A stretch of 64,000 bases of DNA from Tectiglobus sp965247245 (GTDB lineage Bacteria > Pseudomonadota > Alphaproteobacteria > Rhizobiales > Hyphomicrobiaceae): the NCBI GenBank assembly GCA_965247245.1, contig CBDFGV010000003.1, forward strand, positions 3,844,001 through 3,908,000, written 5' to 3'. The notes beneath the pieces were generated by a model that was not told where the DNA came from, did not search any database, and saw nothing but the letters and a program-made list of their open reading frames with translations. This document shows, in pieces, positions 42,950 to 51,611 of the stretch. The translations under genes and the position numbers were made by a program. Numbering within the stretch: position 1 is the stretch's first letter; each line of letters opens with the position of its first letter.

Positions 42950-43678
42950 TTATTCAGCGGCTTGAGATCTTCTGTTGCGTTGCGCAATTATTCCGGCTGT
43001 CCATGTATCAGGCCGTTTCAGAAAATCGTTGAGGGTCTTGCCGCGCTCCAGTTTGAAGTGTTCTTCAAGGATTGCAAAGTCGGACATCCGGTCGAGCCGA
43101 AAGGTTCGAAAGTCATCGCGCAACTCGCACCAGGCAGCCAGGCACCAGGACGGCCCGAAGAACGCCAGTGATAGAGGGCGCACGGTCCGCTCTGAGATAT
43201 CGCCGATTGCATCACGGTAGCCGAAGGACACTTTGTTGCGATTTCGGATCGAATGGCGCAATTCGGCAATATCGAACCCGATAGGCTCGACAAAATGGTC
43301 GGACGGCGCCAGCAGCGCGGTTTCTGCCATATATGTACGCAGCCGTTCTGGAATGACCGCCTCGACTTTGGCGATCACATTGCTGGCGGCCTCGGCCAGT
43401 TCGCAGTCCGCCCAGGTCTGAACAATCCTGGCGCCAAGCACTAGGGCCTCGATCTCCTCCTCCTTGAACATCAGGGGCGGGAGGTCGAAGCCATCATGCA
43501 GGATGTATCCGACGCCGGCTTCTCCCTCGATCGGCACCCCACTCGCCATGAGGTCTCGAATATCGCGATAGATTGTGCGTTCCGACACCTCAAGCGATTC
43601 GGCCAGGTCAGCAGCACGCACCAACTTGCGGCGGCGCAAATGCTGAATAATCTCAAATAATCTGTCGGCGCGGCGCAC
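42950..43678 (-). CDS. YafY-type WYL-domain transcriptional regulator
   Basis: 242 aa from the GTG at 43678, with GGAGG 8 bases upstream; the GTG at 43693 overlaps that site. The N-terminal DeoR-like HTH is RRADRLFEIIQHLRRRKLVRAADLAESLEVSERTIYRDIRDLMASGVPIEGEAGVGYIL. The WYL effector domain follows, with SFGYRDAIGDISERTVRPLSLAFFGPSWCLAAWCELRDDFRTFRLDRM. Divergent from a DUF1127 gene across a 195-bp gap with a double palindrome that is its probable operator. Confidence 0.92.
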   Translation of the reverse strand: MRRADRLFEIIQHLRRRKLVRAADLAESLEVSERTIYRDIRDLMASGVPIEGEAGVGYILHDGFDLPPLMFKEEEIEALVLGARIVQTWADCELAEAASNVIAKVEAVIPERLRTYMAETALLAPSDHFVEPIGFDIAELRHSIRNRNKVSFGYRDAIGDISERTVRPLSLAFFGPSWCLAAWCELRDDFRTFRLDRMSDFAILEEHFKLERGKTLNDFLKRPDTWTAGIIAQRNRRSQAAE

Positions 43679-43733
43679 TTTTTCGCCCTCCACACGCAGC
43701 CATCATCTCAATGTTTGGCATTCTACGATACCC

Positions 43734-43789
43734 CTCCTGACAGACCTTGTCAGGAGCACGATTTCCTCATGACACTAGGCTGTCAGGAG
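43734..43789. promoter_or_regulatory. Double palindromic operator between WYL regulator and DUF1127 gene
   Basis: Site 1 is CTCCTGACA (43734-43742), GACCT, TGTCAGGAG (43748-43756), a perfect 9-bp inverted repeat. Site 2 is CTCATGACA (43766-43774), CTAGGC, TGTCAGGAG (43781-43789), with one mismatch. The TGTCAGGAG half-sites start 33 bp apart, about three helical turns, so bound dimers would face the same side. Placement between divergent genes points to the WYL regulator. The link to WYL/YafY proteins is an inference. Confidence 0.8.
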
Positions 43790-43872
43790 GGCTATGGCAT
43801 TGTCTTTTCATCGCCAACAACCAACGAAAAACGGGCGACCAAGACAACAAGAAAATAGCGATGGAGATGAAC

Positions 43873-44154
43873 ATGCTGTCACTAACACAAATGCCAAGCA
43901 CCACGGCCAAAGCAGGTTCGCAACGCTCATTCGTCGGGCGGATTTGGGATGGCTTGATGCAGGCGCGCCAACGAGCGGAAGGCCGGGCAGCCGTCGCGAG
44001 CCTTCTCGATCAGGACGACCGGATGCTCCGCGACATCGGTGTGACCCGCGAGGATGTCGCCAGAGCCTTGGAAGTTGCCGGCGAGGATCCCGCTCGGTAT
44101 CTCGCACGACTACGAAGGCAGCGCATTGATGCTGATCGTATCGGGCTGATCTAG
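43873..44154 (+). CDS. DUF1127-family small protein
   Basis: 93 aa from the third of three close in-frame ATGs (43861, 43867, 43873), selected because a GGAG lies 6 bases before it. The C-terminal half has the DUF1127 pattern: ASLLDQDDRMLRDIGVTREDVARALE, as in YjiS-like proteins. These proteins are often found in nitrogen, phosphate or stress adaptation and may interact with RNA. A very strong terminator (44183-44212) ends the transcript. Divergent from the WYL regulator and likely under its control. Confidence 0.8.
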   Translation: MLSLTQMPSTTAKAGSQRSFVGRIWDGLMQARQRAEGRAAVASLLDQDDRMLRDIGVTREDVARALEVAGEDPARYLARLRRQRIDADRIGLI

Positions 44155-44182
44155 TCAACTATAAAAAATGATCATGAGAACC

Positions 44183-44212
44183 AGGCCGGTAGCGTTTGCT
44201 GCCGGCCTTTTT
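44183..44212 (+). terminator. Rho-independent terminator after DUF1127 gene
   Basis: AGGCCGGTAGC (44183-44193), loop GTTT, GCTGCCGGCCT (44198-44208) make an 11-bp stem with one G-T pair, followed by TTTT. It lies 28 bp after the DUF1127 stop and shows that the long frame starting at 44168 is not the true start of the next gene. Confidence 0.92.
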
Positions 44213-44371
44213 GTGTTTGCAAACATTGGGCGAGTTGATTGCGCGCTGGTCGTTTCGGCTGTTGGTGTCTATACCAAAATCAAATCATCTTCTCGCGGAC
44301 CCGAAAGCCTCAGTTTTTGCACGGCCATCAATCGAACATCGCAATCTTCATCCGGCCGGATCGTGGTCCAA

Positions 44372-45613
44372 ATGACGACGTTTAGGTTTGCGCGCGAGAA
44401 CGCACGCTGGCTGGCGGCCGGCATCCTTCTGACCTGGTCATCGAGCTTCGGGCAGACCTATTTTATTTCCTTGTCTGCCGGTCACATTCGCGAAGCCTTC
44501 AACCTCAGCCATGGCGAGTGGGGCGGCATCTACACGATTGGCACGACCGCGTCGGCCATCTTGTTGGTGCAGGTCGGTTGGGTGGCTGACCGCCTCCGTG
44601 TCAGGACGCTGGCTCTGTTTGTTCTCGTCGGATTTGTCAGTATGTGCCTGGCGATGTCCGTCGTGAATCACTGGATCATGCTGATCGCCGTCGTCGCCGG
44701 CCTGCGCTTCTGCGGTCAGGGCATGATGAGTCATCTCGCGTTGACGGCAATGGGGCGTTGGTTTCGCGCACAACGGGGCCGTGCGGTTGCGATTGGTTCG
44801 CTTGGCTTCGCACTTGGCGAAGCATTGCTTCCGATGCTCTTTGTGGCGATTGCTGCCACCGTTGGCTGGCGTGGCAGTTGGCTTCTGGCAGCCGCGAGTC
44901 TGGTGTTCTTCACGACGCCTTTGCTGATGTATCTGCTGCACCGTGAGCGGACACCGCAATCAATGGCCGTGAGCGAGCACTCACCAGGTATCGGCGGCCG
45001 CCATTGGGAGCGCCGGGAAGCAATCCGTCACTGGCTGATCTGGGTCTTGCTGCCCGGAATCATGGCACCGTCATTCATGATAACCTCTCTTTTCTTCCAT
45101 CAGGTTCACCTGACTGGGATCAAAGGCTGGGAGCTGTCGAGTTACGTCGCCGTTTATCCGCTTTATTCCCTCATCATCGTCGCCTGCAACTTGTTCTCCG
45201 GCATTGTCATCGATCGCTTTGGCTCAGCGCGGCTTCTGCCGGTCTATTTGCTACCACTTGCAGTTGGTCTTGCTTTGTTTGGCACGTTCTCAGGCTTCTG
45301 GGTGGCTATCGTCGGTCTATCATTCCTGGCCGCTGGTCAGGGCGCAGCCCACAGCCTCCTAGGTTCGATTTGGCCCGAGTATTACGGGACCCGTCATTTG
45401 GGCGCCATCAGGGCTCTCATCGTTGCATTCACAGTGGCCGCCTCAGCCATCGGACCGGGCATTACCGGCTGGCTGATCGACCTTGGTGTTGGCTTTGAAA
45501 CGCAATGCGTCGCGATGGCGATTTATCTGGTCATTGTCAGCGCCGTATTCGCTTTCGTTGCCCGCTTCGTAACCGCAATGAAACCGACTGACGAAAGCTT
45601 GAGCGGTCAATAA
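44372..45613 (+). CDS. MFS transporter
   Basis: 413 aa from the ATG at 44372 (MTTFRFARENARWLAAGILL), the first Met after the terminator that leads straight into helix 1; the longer frame crosses a terminator. About 12 hydrophobic segments; ALFVLVGFVSMCLAM and SVVNHW follow a loop VGWVADRLRVRTLALF, the typical loop 2-3. The C-terminal half begins REAIRHWLIWVLLPGIMAPSFMITSLFFHQVHLTGI. This resembles monocarboxylate/oxalate-formate-type MFS carriers. A TetR gene follows after 136 bp. Confidence 0.86.
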   Translation: MTTFRFARENARWLAAGILLTWSSSFGQTYFISLSAGHIREAFNLSHGEWGGIYTIGTTASAILLVQVGWVADRLRVRTLALFVLVGFVSMCLAMSVVNHWIMLIAVVAGLRFCGQGMMSHLALTAMGRWFRAQRGRAVAIGSLGFALGEALLPMLFVAIAATVGWRGSWLLAAASLVFFTTPLLMYLLHRERTPQSMAVSEHSPGIGGRHWERREAIRHWLIWVLLPGIMAPSFMITSLFFHQVHLTGIKGWELSSYVAVYPLYSLIIVACNLFSGIVIDRFGSARLLPVYLLPLAVGLALFGTFSGFWVAIVGLSFLAAGQGAAHSLLGSIWPEYYGTRHLGAIRALIVAFTVAASAIGPGITGWLIDLGVGFETQCVAMAIYLVIVSAVFAFVARFVTAMKPTDESLSGQ

Positions 45614-45749
45614 CGCGTTATGGCCGCGCGTGGCGTGTTCAAGAAATCCGGCAATCAGCAATTTTCCCCTTCCAGACACCGCTGGTTCGGGCAATAATCA
45701 TGCAGCGTCCTTTCCTATTGCTCGGACGCATGAAAACCGGGAGGCGCTG

Positions 45750-46412
45750 ATGCCCGATCGGAATTATCGCAATAAGCTCAAAGCTAACACTTTAATTGTC
45801 GCCAAACGTATTGTTGAGAACGAAGGACTGGGCGCGCTACAAGCCCGGCGCATAGCCCAGGAAGCGGGCTGCTCGGTCGGCACCATATATAACCTGTACG
45901 ATGGCCTCGACGATCTCATCATTCGTGTGAACGCAGGCACCCTTGAAGATCTCGGCGCCAAGCTGTCGGCCTTGGAAACGGGCAGTGGCGACAATCTCGC
46001 AGATAGTCTTACGGCGATGGCTCTGGCGTATTTGTCATTCGCGCTGGACAAGCAAACATCTTGGCGCGCCGTCTTCGAGCATCAACTTGCGAAGGACAAG
46101 GTGGTGCCGGACTGGTACCGCGAGCATCAGGCAGCTCTGTTCTCGATTGTTGAGAAACAACTCGCAAGCGTTGTCTCAGACGATAAGGAACGCCGGCTTG
46201 CCGCCCGCGCGCTGTTTGCAGCAGTGCACGGCATCGTGTCGATCGCGCTCGATCAGAAGCTCGGTGACTTCGACTATGCGGCGACGCAGGCTCAAGTGAA
46301 GTTTATCGTTCGATCAGCCGCGCAAGGCCTTGTAGCTCGACCGGGCCGCAGTTATGCCGATGTCGCGGCGGTGCCAGCCGAGGCGGTCAGGCCGCCTCTC
46401 GAGTCGAACTAA
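45750..46412 (+). CDS. TetR/AcrR-family transcriptional regulator
   Basis: 220 aa from the ATG at 45750, just after GGGAGG; the frame extends to 45630 without support. HTH: NTLIVAKRIVENEGLGALQARRIAQEAGCSVGTIYNLYDGLDDLIIRVN. The C-terminal ligand domain is less conserved. It might control the upstream MFS gene, which is on the same strand. Confidence 0.9.
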   Translation: MPDRNYRNKLKANTLIVAKRIVENEGLGALQARRIAQEAGCSVGTIYNLYDGLDDLIIRVNAGTLEDLGAKLSALETGSGDNLADSLTAMALAYLSFALDKQTSWRAVFEHQLAKDKVVPDWYREHQAALFSIVEKQLASVVSDDKERRLAARALFAAVHGIVSIALDQKLGDFDYAATQAQVKFIVRSAAQGLVARPGRSYADVAAVPAEAVRPPLESN

Positions 46413-46459
46413 GCTGCTTGATTTACAGGATCGCTGTCACAAGCCGGCCGACAGAGGCG

Positions 46460-47122
46460 TCAAGCTGCGGCGTCCTCATCCGTTGCCGCCTTTTGTGACC
46501 GCAGCTGATACTTGTTGAGCAAGCCGACCTGCGAGATAGCAAAGATCATTGTGATTGGCATGACGCCGAACAATTTGAAGCCAGCCCAGAAGTCAGTCGA
46601 GAATGAGCGCCAGATGAACTCATTCAGTATGGCCAGGAAGACGAAGAAGCACGCCCAACGGAACGTCAGGAGTTTCCAACCGCGTTCCTGCAGTTGGAAC
46701 ACCTCTCCAAAGAGAAACTTGAGCAGTGCATGACCCATCAGCAAGCCGCCGAACAGGATCGAAGCAAACATCAGATTGACCACGGTCGGCTTGATCTTGA
46801 TGAAGAACTCGTCCTGCAGAAACAGCGTGATTGCGCCGAAGCCAAGTACAAAAATGCCACCCACAAGTGGCATCACAGGTAGGCGCTTGAAGAGCACGCG
46901 CGATGCAATCAGCGCGATTGTGGTGGCGACCATGAATGCACCAGTTGCCCAGAAGATTTTGGTTTTCTCAGTCGCGCCGAAGATCTCAACCGCATAAGAG
47001 TTGCAGACGAAGAACACCACCAGAGGCCCGGTCTCGAGCAACAGTTTTGGTAACTGGTTAGGATCGATCTCGGGTTCGTCGCCGGCCGTAGTCGCTTCTG
47101 TCTTGGCTGGTTCGTTGCTCAT
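46460..47122 (-). CDS. IspZ/YciB-family inner membrane septation protein (paralogue 2)
   Basis: 220 aa with about five helices. Family signatures: LLLETGPLVVFFVCNSYAVEIFGATEKTKIFWATGAFMVATTIAL, IKIKPTVVNLMFASILFGGLLMGHALLKFLFGEVFQLQERGWKLLTFRWACFFVFLAILNEFIWR (WxxLTxRWxxFFxxxAxxNE). IspZ/YciB proteins affect cell-envelope and septation integrity. It lies 113 bp after a second ispZ-like gene in the same direction. It also has a soluble N-terminal extension of about 20 residues. It appears to be the copy closest to canonical IspZ. Confidence 0.88.
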   Translation of the reverse strand: MSNEPAKTEATTAGDEPEIDPNQLPKLLLETGPLVVFFVCNSYAVEIFGATEKTKIFWATGAFMVATTIALIASRVLFKRLPVMPLVGGIFVLGFGAITLFLQDEFFIKIKPTVVNLMFASILFGGLLMGHALLKFLFGEVFQLQERGWKLLTFRWACFFVFLAILNEFIWRSFSTDFWAGFKLFGVMPITMIFAISQVGLLNKYQLRSQKAATDEDAAA

Positions 47123-47235
47123 GCGCTCACCGGATCAGTGGTCAATCGAGGGACAATACGGTTGCGCGCCCATGTAAGCCGGGCGCCACCATCTCAACTC
47201 GCATTTGATGTGTCCGGCGGTAGACCGGCTCACCC

Positions 47236-47874
47236 CTATTCTGCTGGCGCAGAACTGGTCTCTGTGTCAATGCGATATCGCTGCATCTGCTGTGTGAGCC
47301 ACCAAGCGTAAAGCCCGCTCATCGGCATGATGAGACAGATCTTGAACAGGATCCAGACATTCACACCATCCATAGTGAAGCCAAGGATGTTGTACATCTC
47401 GTCCTTTGCAAAGCCGATGCGGACCGCTTCATTGAGCACCGCGGTCAATACAAAGAACCAGGCGAAGCTCCATGTGAACTTGTCCCAGCCTTCCTTGGTG
47501 TAATGGAACGTCTTCTCAAAGATGTACTTGAAGAAGTTCTTACCCATCCAAAGTCCGACGAACAGGAAGACAGCGAACATGATGTTGAAGATCGTGACCT
47601 TGATCTGGATCCACATCGCGTCGCCGGTGATCAACGTCATGATGCCAAACGCAATCGTAACGCCACTGGCAATAAGCGGGAACATCGGCAGGCGGCCAAG
47701 CACCATGAGCATGGCAACCACCGACACGAGGGTGGCGAGGATCAGCGCCCATGTTCCGGCGATAATGCCGTGCGTGGCATTGATGATGAACATCGCAACG
47801 AGCGGGCCAAACTCTCCGAGGATATTAACAGTCTGCTCGGCGTTGAAAGGGTATTTCTTCAGTAGCCACTTCAT
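47236..47874 (-). CDS. IspZ/YciB-family inner membrane septation protein (paralogue 1)
   Basis: 212 aa. Shares the same signatures as the neighbour: NILGEFGPLVAMFIINATHGIIAGTWALI, WIQIKVTIFNIMFAVFLFVGLWMGKNFFKYIFEKTFHYTKEGWDKFTWSFAWFFVLTAVLNEAVR. It starts 77 bp after ftsY. One ispZ usually follows ftsY in related genomes; here there are two in tandem, diverged well beyond a recent copy. Membrane helices and gene order both support the call. Confidence 0.88.
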   Translation of the reverse strand: MKWLLKKYPFNAEQTVNILGEFGPLVAMFIINATHGIIAGTWALILATLVSVVAMLMVLGRLPMFPLIASGVTIAFGIMTLITGDAMWIQIKVTIFNIMFAVFLFVGLWMGKNFFKYIFEKTFHYTKEGWDKFTWSFAWFFVLTAVLNEAVRIGFAKDEMYNILGFTMDGVNVWILFKICLIMPMSGLYAWWLTQQMQRYRIDTETSSAPAE

Positions 47875-47951
47875 GATCAGTCGATATTCCCAGAATGCAT
47901 GGAGAGTACCGGGCGGTTGCCCATCGAACTCTTGGGTAAATTGGTAGCTTG

Positions 47952-49112
47952 CTAGTCTAACGCAATAGCATGAGCAAATTCTTTAGCTTCGAAAGGCGCC
48001 AAATCTTCGACGCCCTCACCGACACCGATCGCGTGTACCGGGATTTGGTGCTTATTTGCAATTGCGACAAGAATTCCGCCCCGTGCTGTGCCATCAAGTT
48101 TTGTCATGACAAGCCCAGTAACACCGGCTCTCTCGCCGAAAACCTCCACCTGACTGAGGGCATTCTGGCCGGTTGTCGCGTCAAGCACTAACAAAACGTT
48201 ATGCGGCGCATCCGGATCAACTTTCTTCAAAACCCGCACAACTTTCTCAAGCTCGTCCATCAGACCCGCCTTATTCTGCAGGCGACCGGCAGTGTCCATC
48301 ATCAGGACATCGAAGCCCTCTGACTTGGCCCGCGTCAGCGCATCGAAAGCAAGCCCGGCAGCATCCGCCCCGACTTCCCGGGACATCACCTCACAACCGG
48401 TCCGCTCCCCCCAGACCTGCAACTGCTCGATCGCTGCGGCCCGAAATGTGTCGCCGGCGACTAGAAGAACCTTCTTGCCTTCTCCGCGGTACTGCGCGGC
48501 AAGCTTGCCGATGGTCGTGGTTTTGCCGGTGCCATTGACGCCGACCATGAGGACCACGTGTGGGCGGTTTTCAGATTGGATTGTTAGTGGCTGTGCCACA
48601 GGGGCCAGCACGCTTTCCACTTCGTTGGCGAGGATTTCCCGAACTTCGTCAGCGGAGATGCCCTTGTCATACTTGCCGGCTGAGATCGTATCGGTAATCC
48701 GCATCGCGGTGTCGACGCCGAGGTCGGCCTGGATCAGCAGATCCTCCAGCTCATCGATGCTGGATGCGTCGAGCTTGCGCTTGGTGAAGACACTGGTGAT
48801 GCCGTCGGTCAGTTTCGATGAGGTCTTGGAAAGTCCTGATTTCAGCCGCTGGAACCAAGACTGCTTGGGCGGTTCGGGTGGTGCTTCCTCATCCGCTACT
48901 GGTTCAGGCGCGTCCGCTTCGAGGGTTGCCGCCTCAGGTGAAGGCTCGGCTTGCTCAACCGCACTGTTTTCCGATGGAGCGGTCTCTGCCGCGCCGTCCG
49001 TCTGAGCAGCGGCGCTTGCTACGTCTTGTTTGGTGTCTGCCTGATCGCCAGGCTCTTCAGATCGCGCAAACAGGCGGCCGAAGAAGCCTTGTTTCTTTTC
49101 ACCTTCGCTCAT
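47952..49112 (-). CDS. ftsY: Signal recognition particle receptor FtsY
   Basis: 386 aa. An acidic, proline-rich N-terminal A domain (about residues 1-85) precedes the N and G domains: SWFQRLKSGLSKTSSKLTDGITSVF, P-loop GVNGTGKTTTIGKLA, DTFRAAAIEQL, DTAGRLQNKAGLMDEL and TKLDGTARGG, ending GVGEGVEDLAPFEAKEFAHAI. GTPase receptor that docks the Ffh-SRP RNA complex at the membrane. It overlaps mtaB by 4 bp. Confidence 0.97.
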   Translation of the reverse strand: MSEGEKKQGFFGRLFARSEEPGDQADTKQDVASAAAQTDGAAETAPSENSAVEQAEPSPEAATLEADAPEPVADEEAPPEPPKQSWFQRLKSGLSKTSSKLTDGITSVFTKRKLDASSIDELEDLLIQADLGVDTAMRITDTISAGKYDKGISADEVREILANEVESVLAPVAQPLTIQSENRPHVVLMVGVNGTGKTTTIGKLAAQYRGEGKKVLLVAGDTFRAAAIEQLQVWGERTGCEVMSREVGADAAGLAFDALTRAKSEGFDVLMMDTAGRLQNKAGLMDELEKVVRVLKKVDPDAPHNVLLVLDATTGQNALSQVEVFGERAGVTGLVMTKLDGTARGGILVAIANKHQIPVHAIGVGEGVEDLAPFEAKEFAHAIALD

Positions 49113-50425
49113 GAAAGAGGCTCCGCAAGCAGTTGCTGTCCATTGTGTCCGGTGACCTGGGCGCGCACAACGTCACCCGGCTGGGCTGTAGTCGCGCTGC
49201 AAACCACCTGCGCATATTGCGGCGTGCGGCCCACACAGTCCCGTTCCATTAAGATGTCCGTGATGCTGTCTGTCTGGCTGCTATAATAGCTGGTCAGTCT
49301 CGCCGTCGCCTTGTCCCGCAGCCTCGCAGCGCGCTCCTTGATAGCGCGCTTCTCCACTTGGGGCATCTTCGCCGCTGGCGTGCCAACGCGCGGCGAGAAC
49401 GGAAATACGTGCAAATAGGTCAGCTCACACTCATCGACGATGTCCAGGGTTTGCTGGAACATCTCCTCGGTCTCTGTTGGGAACCCGGCAATCAGGTCTG
49501 CGCCGAACACGACATCAGGCCGGAGCTCCTTCGCTTGTCGGCAAAACGCGATCGCGTCTCGTCTCAAATGCCGACGCTTCATGCGCTTAAGGGTCAGGTC
49601 GTCACCCGACTGCATCGAGAGATGTAGATGTGGCATCAGGCGTGCCTCGTTGCCGATCGCATCCAGCAGGTCAGGGTCAATTTCCACCTGATCGAGAGAG
49701 GAGAGCCGCAGCCTCTCAAGCTCTGGCACATGTTTCAGGATTTGCTTCACCAGGCGGCCCAATGAGGGTGCGCCGGGAAGGTCGGGACCGTAGGAAGTGA
49801 TATCGACACCGGTCAGAACGACTTCCTTGTGTCCGTTGTCTACAAGCCGGGCGATCTGGTCGACGACCGTTCCGGCTGGCACAGAACGCGATGGTCCGCG
49901 ACCATAGGGAATGATGCAGAACGTGCAGCGGTGATCGCATCCGTTCTGAACCTGCACGTAGGCACGCACACGCGAAGCAAAGCCGTCGACCAGATGCTCA
50001 GCGGTTTCGCGCACATCCATGATGTCGGTGACCTGGATGCGTTCTGCCTCAGGCCGCGCCAACAACGAAAATGTCTCTGGCTTCAGTTTCTCAGCGTTAC
50101 CGATGACATGGTCGACCTCGGTCATGTCAGCAAACCGCTCGGGCTCGATTTGCGCGGCGCATCCGGTCACAACGATCTTCGCTGATGGGTTCGACCGCCT
50201 GAGCTTGCGGATAGATTGCGCGGCCTGGCGGACGGCCTCGGAGGTGACCGCACAGGTGTTCACGACGATGGCGTCGTCAAGTCCGGCGACCGCCATGTTT
50301 TGGCGAATGATCTCAGACTCGAAGGTATTGAGGCGGCATCCAAGCGTGACGACACGCGCGTCGTCAATCTCTCGATCAACACCGTTCGTCTTCGCTTCAG
50401 ATATTGATTTCGACCGATCCGTCAT
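49109..50425 (-). CDS. mtaB: tRNA (t6A37) methylthiotransferase MtaB
   Basis: 438 aa. Radical SAM methylthiotransferase for tRNA position 37. The N-terminal MTTase domain has VTLGCRLNTFES and CAVTSEAVRQAAQSIRKLRRSNP with GCAAQIEPE. The radical SAM cluster is CDHRCTFCIIPYGRGPSRS (CxxxCxxC). A C-terminal TRAM-like end follows. Start overlaps the end of dapF by 29 bp. Co-transcribed with dapF and ftsY. Confidence 0.95.
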   Translation of the reverse strand: MTDRSKSISEAKTNGVDREIDDARVVTLGCRLNTFESEIIRQNMAVAGLDDAIVVNTCAVTSEAVRQAAQSIRKLRRSNPSAKIVVTGCAAQIEPERFADMTEVDHVIGNAEKLKPETFSLLARPEAERIQVTDIMDVRETAEHLVDGFASRVRAYVQVQNGCDHRCTFCIIPYGRGPSRSVPAGTVVDQIARLVDNGHKEVVLTGVDITSYGPDLPGAPSLGRLVKQILKHVPELERLRLSSLDQVEIDPDLLDAIGNEARLMPHLHLSMQSGDDLTLKRMKRRHLRRDAIAFCRQAKELRPDVVFGADLIAGFPTETEEMFQQTLDIVDECELTYLHVFPFSPRVGTPAAKMPQVEKRAIKERAARLRDKATARLTSYYSSQTDSITDILMERDCVGRTPQYAQVVCSATTAQPGDVVRAQVTGHNGQQLLAEPLS

Positions 50426-51266
50426 CGGCGATCGTCACCTCGCCCTGGTACTCATGCTCGGCGGGTCCGCTCATGAGCACGCGCCCGGCCTCTGTCCACT
50501 CAATTTGCAGGTCACCGCCTGGCACGCTCACCGTAGCGGAGCGCTTGAGATATCCCAGTCTCGCGCCACAGACCAGTGTGGCACAAGCAGCAGAGCCGCA
50601 CGCTTGGGTCAGGCCGGCGCCGCGTTCCCACGTGCGGGTCTTCACATGGCTATCATTGATAACCTGCGCAACGGTAATGTTGGCCCGGTCCGGGAAGATC
50701 GGGTGGTTCTCAAGCATCGGACCAAAACGATCCAGAGCCGGGGTCGTAACATCCGAAACCCAGAAAACGGCATGCGGATTGCCCATACTGCAGGCCGAAG
50801 GTGAGTGCAGAACCGGGTCATCAATCGGACCGATCTGCAGTTCAATCCGCGTTGTGTCGTGGAACTCATCGCGCAACGGGATCTCGTCCCAACCAAAGCG
50901 CGGTGCGCCCATGTCGACGGTTAGCAGGTTGCCATCCCTGTACTGGACGGGCAGGAGACCCGCGTCGGTCTCGTAAACCACCTCGCTGCTTGGCTGCTGC
51001 ATGACCAGACCGACGCAGCGCATGCCATTGCCACAGGCACCAGCAGTCGACCCGTCCTGATTGAAAATACGGATGTAGGCCTCAGTTCCGGCAGATGTCG
51101 CCGGCTCGAGCGCCATCAACTGGTCGAAAGGCGTGCGCGGATGCTGGGCAATCGTCGCTGCCTGCGTCCCGGTCAGGCGCACCTGACTGTTGCGCAGATC
51201 GGCGACGACGATCTGATTGCCCAGGCCGTTCATCTTGTGAATTGGTATCGTGTGGGTCCCGCTCAT
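50397..51266 (-). CDS. dapF: Diaminopimelate epimerase
   Basis: 289 aa. Cofactor-independent epimerase of lysine and peptidoglycan synthesis. It carries the two catalytic cysteines in GACGNGMRC and in TQACGSAACATLV, plus the N-terminal IHKMNGLGNQIVVAD and a central GNPHAVFWV. First gene of the dapF-mtaB-ftsY-ispZ set. Confidence 0.97.
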   Translation of the reverse strand: MSGTHTIPIHKMNGLGNQIVVADLRNSQVRLTGTQAATIAQHPRTPFDQLMALEPATSAGTEAYIRIFNQDGSTAGACGNGMRCVGLVMQQPSSEVVYETDAGLLPVQYRDGNLLTVDMGAPRFGWDEIPLRDEFHDTTRIELQIGPIDDPVLHSPSACSMGNPHAVFWVSDVTTPALDRFGPMLENHPIFPDRANITVAQVINDSHVKTRTWERGAGLTQACGSAACATLVCGARLGYLKRSATVSVPGGDLQIEWTEAGRVLMSGPAEHEYQGEVTIADDGSVEINI

Positions 51267-51481
51267 GCCGTCTTATACCCGCTGCCCGCCGCGAAAGCCA
51301 AAGGAATGAGGGATATATGGGGGCCGTCAGTGGCGAACAACACTTCCCGGCATGCACAAGGTCACGGCGAAACCAATAATGCATAATTATTCATCAGAAT
51401 CAGAAGGCAAGTCGCACAATATATAGGCGGAAAATTCCATTTCGGGCGCGCAAATTCCGATCCGAAGCCCAATTCACAGTG

Positions 51482-51498
51482 GTTAATCAAAGATTAAC
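51482..51498. repeat. Perfect palindrome GTTAATC-AAA-GATTAAC upstream of amt
   Basis: A 7-bp inverted repeat with a 3-base spacer lies 2-3 bp upstream of the sigma-54-like promoter of amt. It could be an operator for a second regulator. It does not match the NtrC pattern. Confidence 0.55.
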
Positions 51499-51500
51499 AA

Positions 51501-51517
51501 CTGGCACAGTTCTTGAT
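51501..51517 (+). promoter_or_regulatory. Sigma-54-type promoter of amt
   Basis: CTGGCACAGTTCTTGAT gives a -24 TGGCAC and, after the correct 5-base gap, a -12 TTGA (consensus TTGC). It lies about 95 bp before the amt ATG. The same 17 bases, with a single change, occur before glnK on the other strand (62486-62502), which strengthens both. NtrC-type enhancers upstream of amt were not found. Confidence 0.75.
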
Positions 51518-51611
51518 CATTAAGCCTCTGTCGTAATCAGATCGCCTTCAAAAAGGGCGTCTGCATAGAAAAGAAGCAGCTTAGCTGCGCACCAACAATA
51601 GAGGCTGGGGC

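Noticed and set aside
44168..44371. N-terminal extension of the MFS gene at 44372
   Set aside because: It crosses a strong rho-independent terminator (44183-44212), and its sequence is not typical of an MFS N-terminus.
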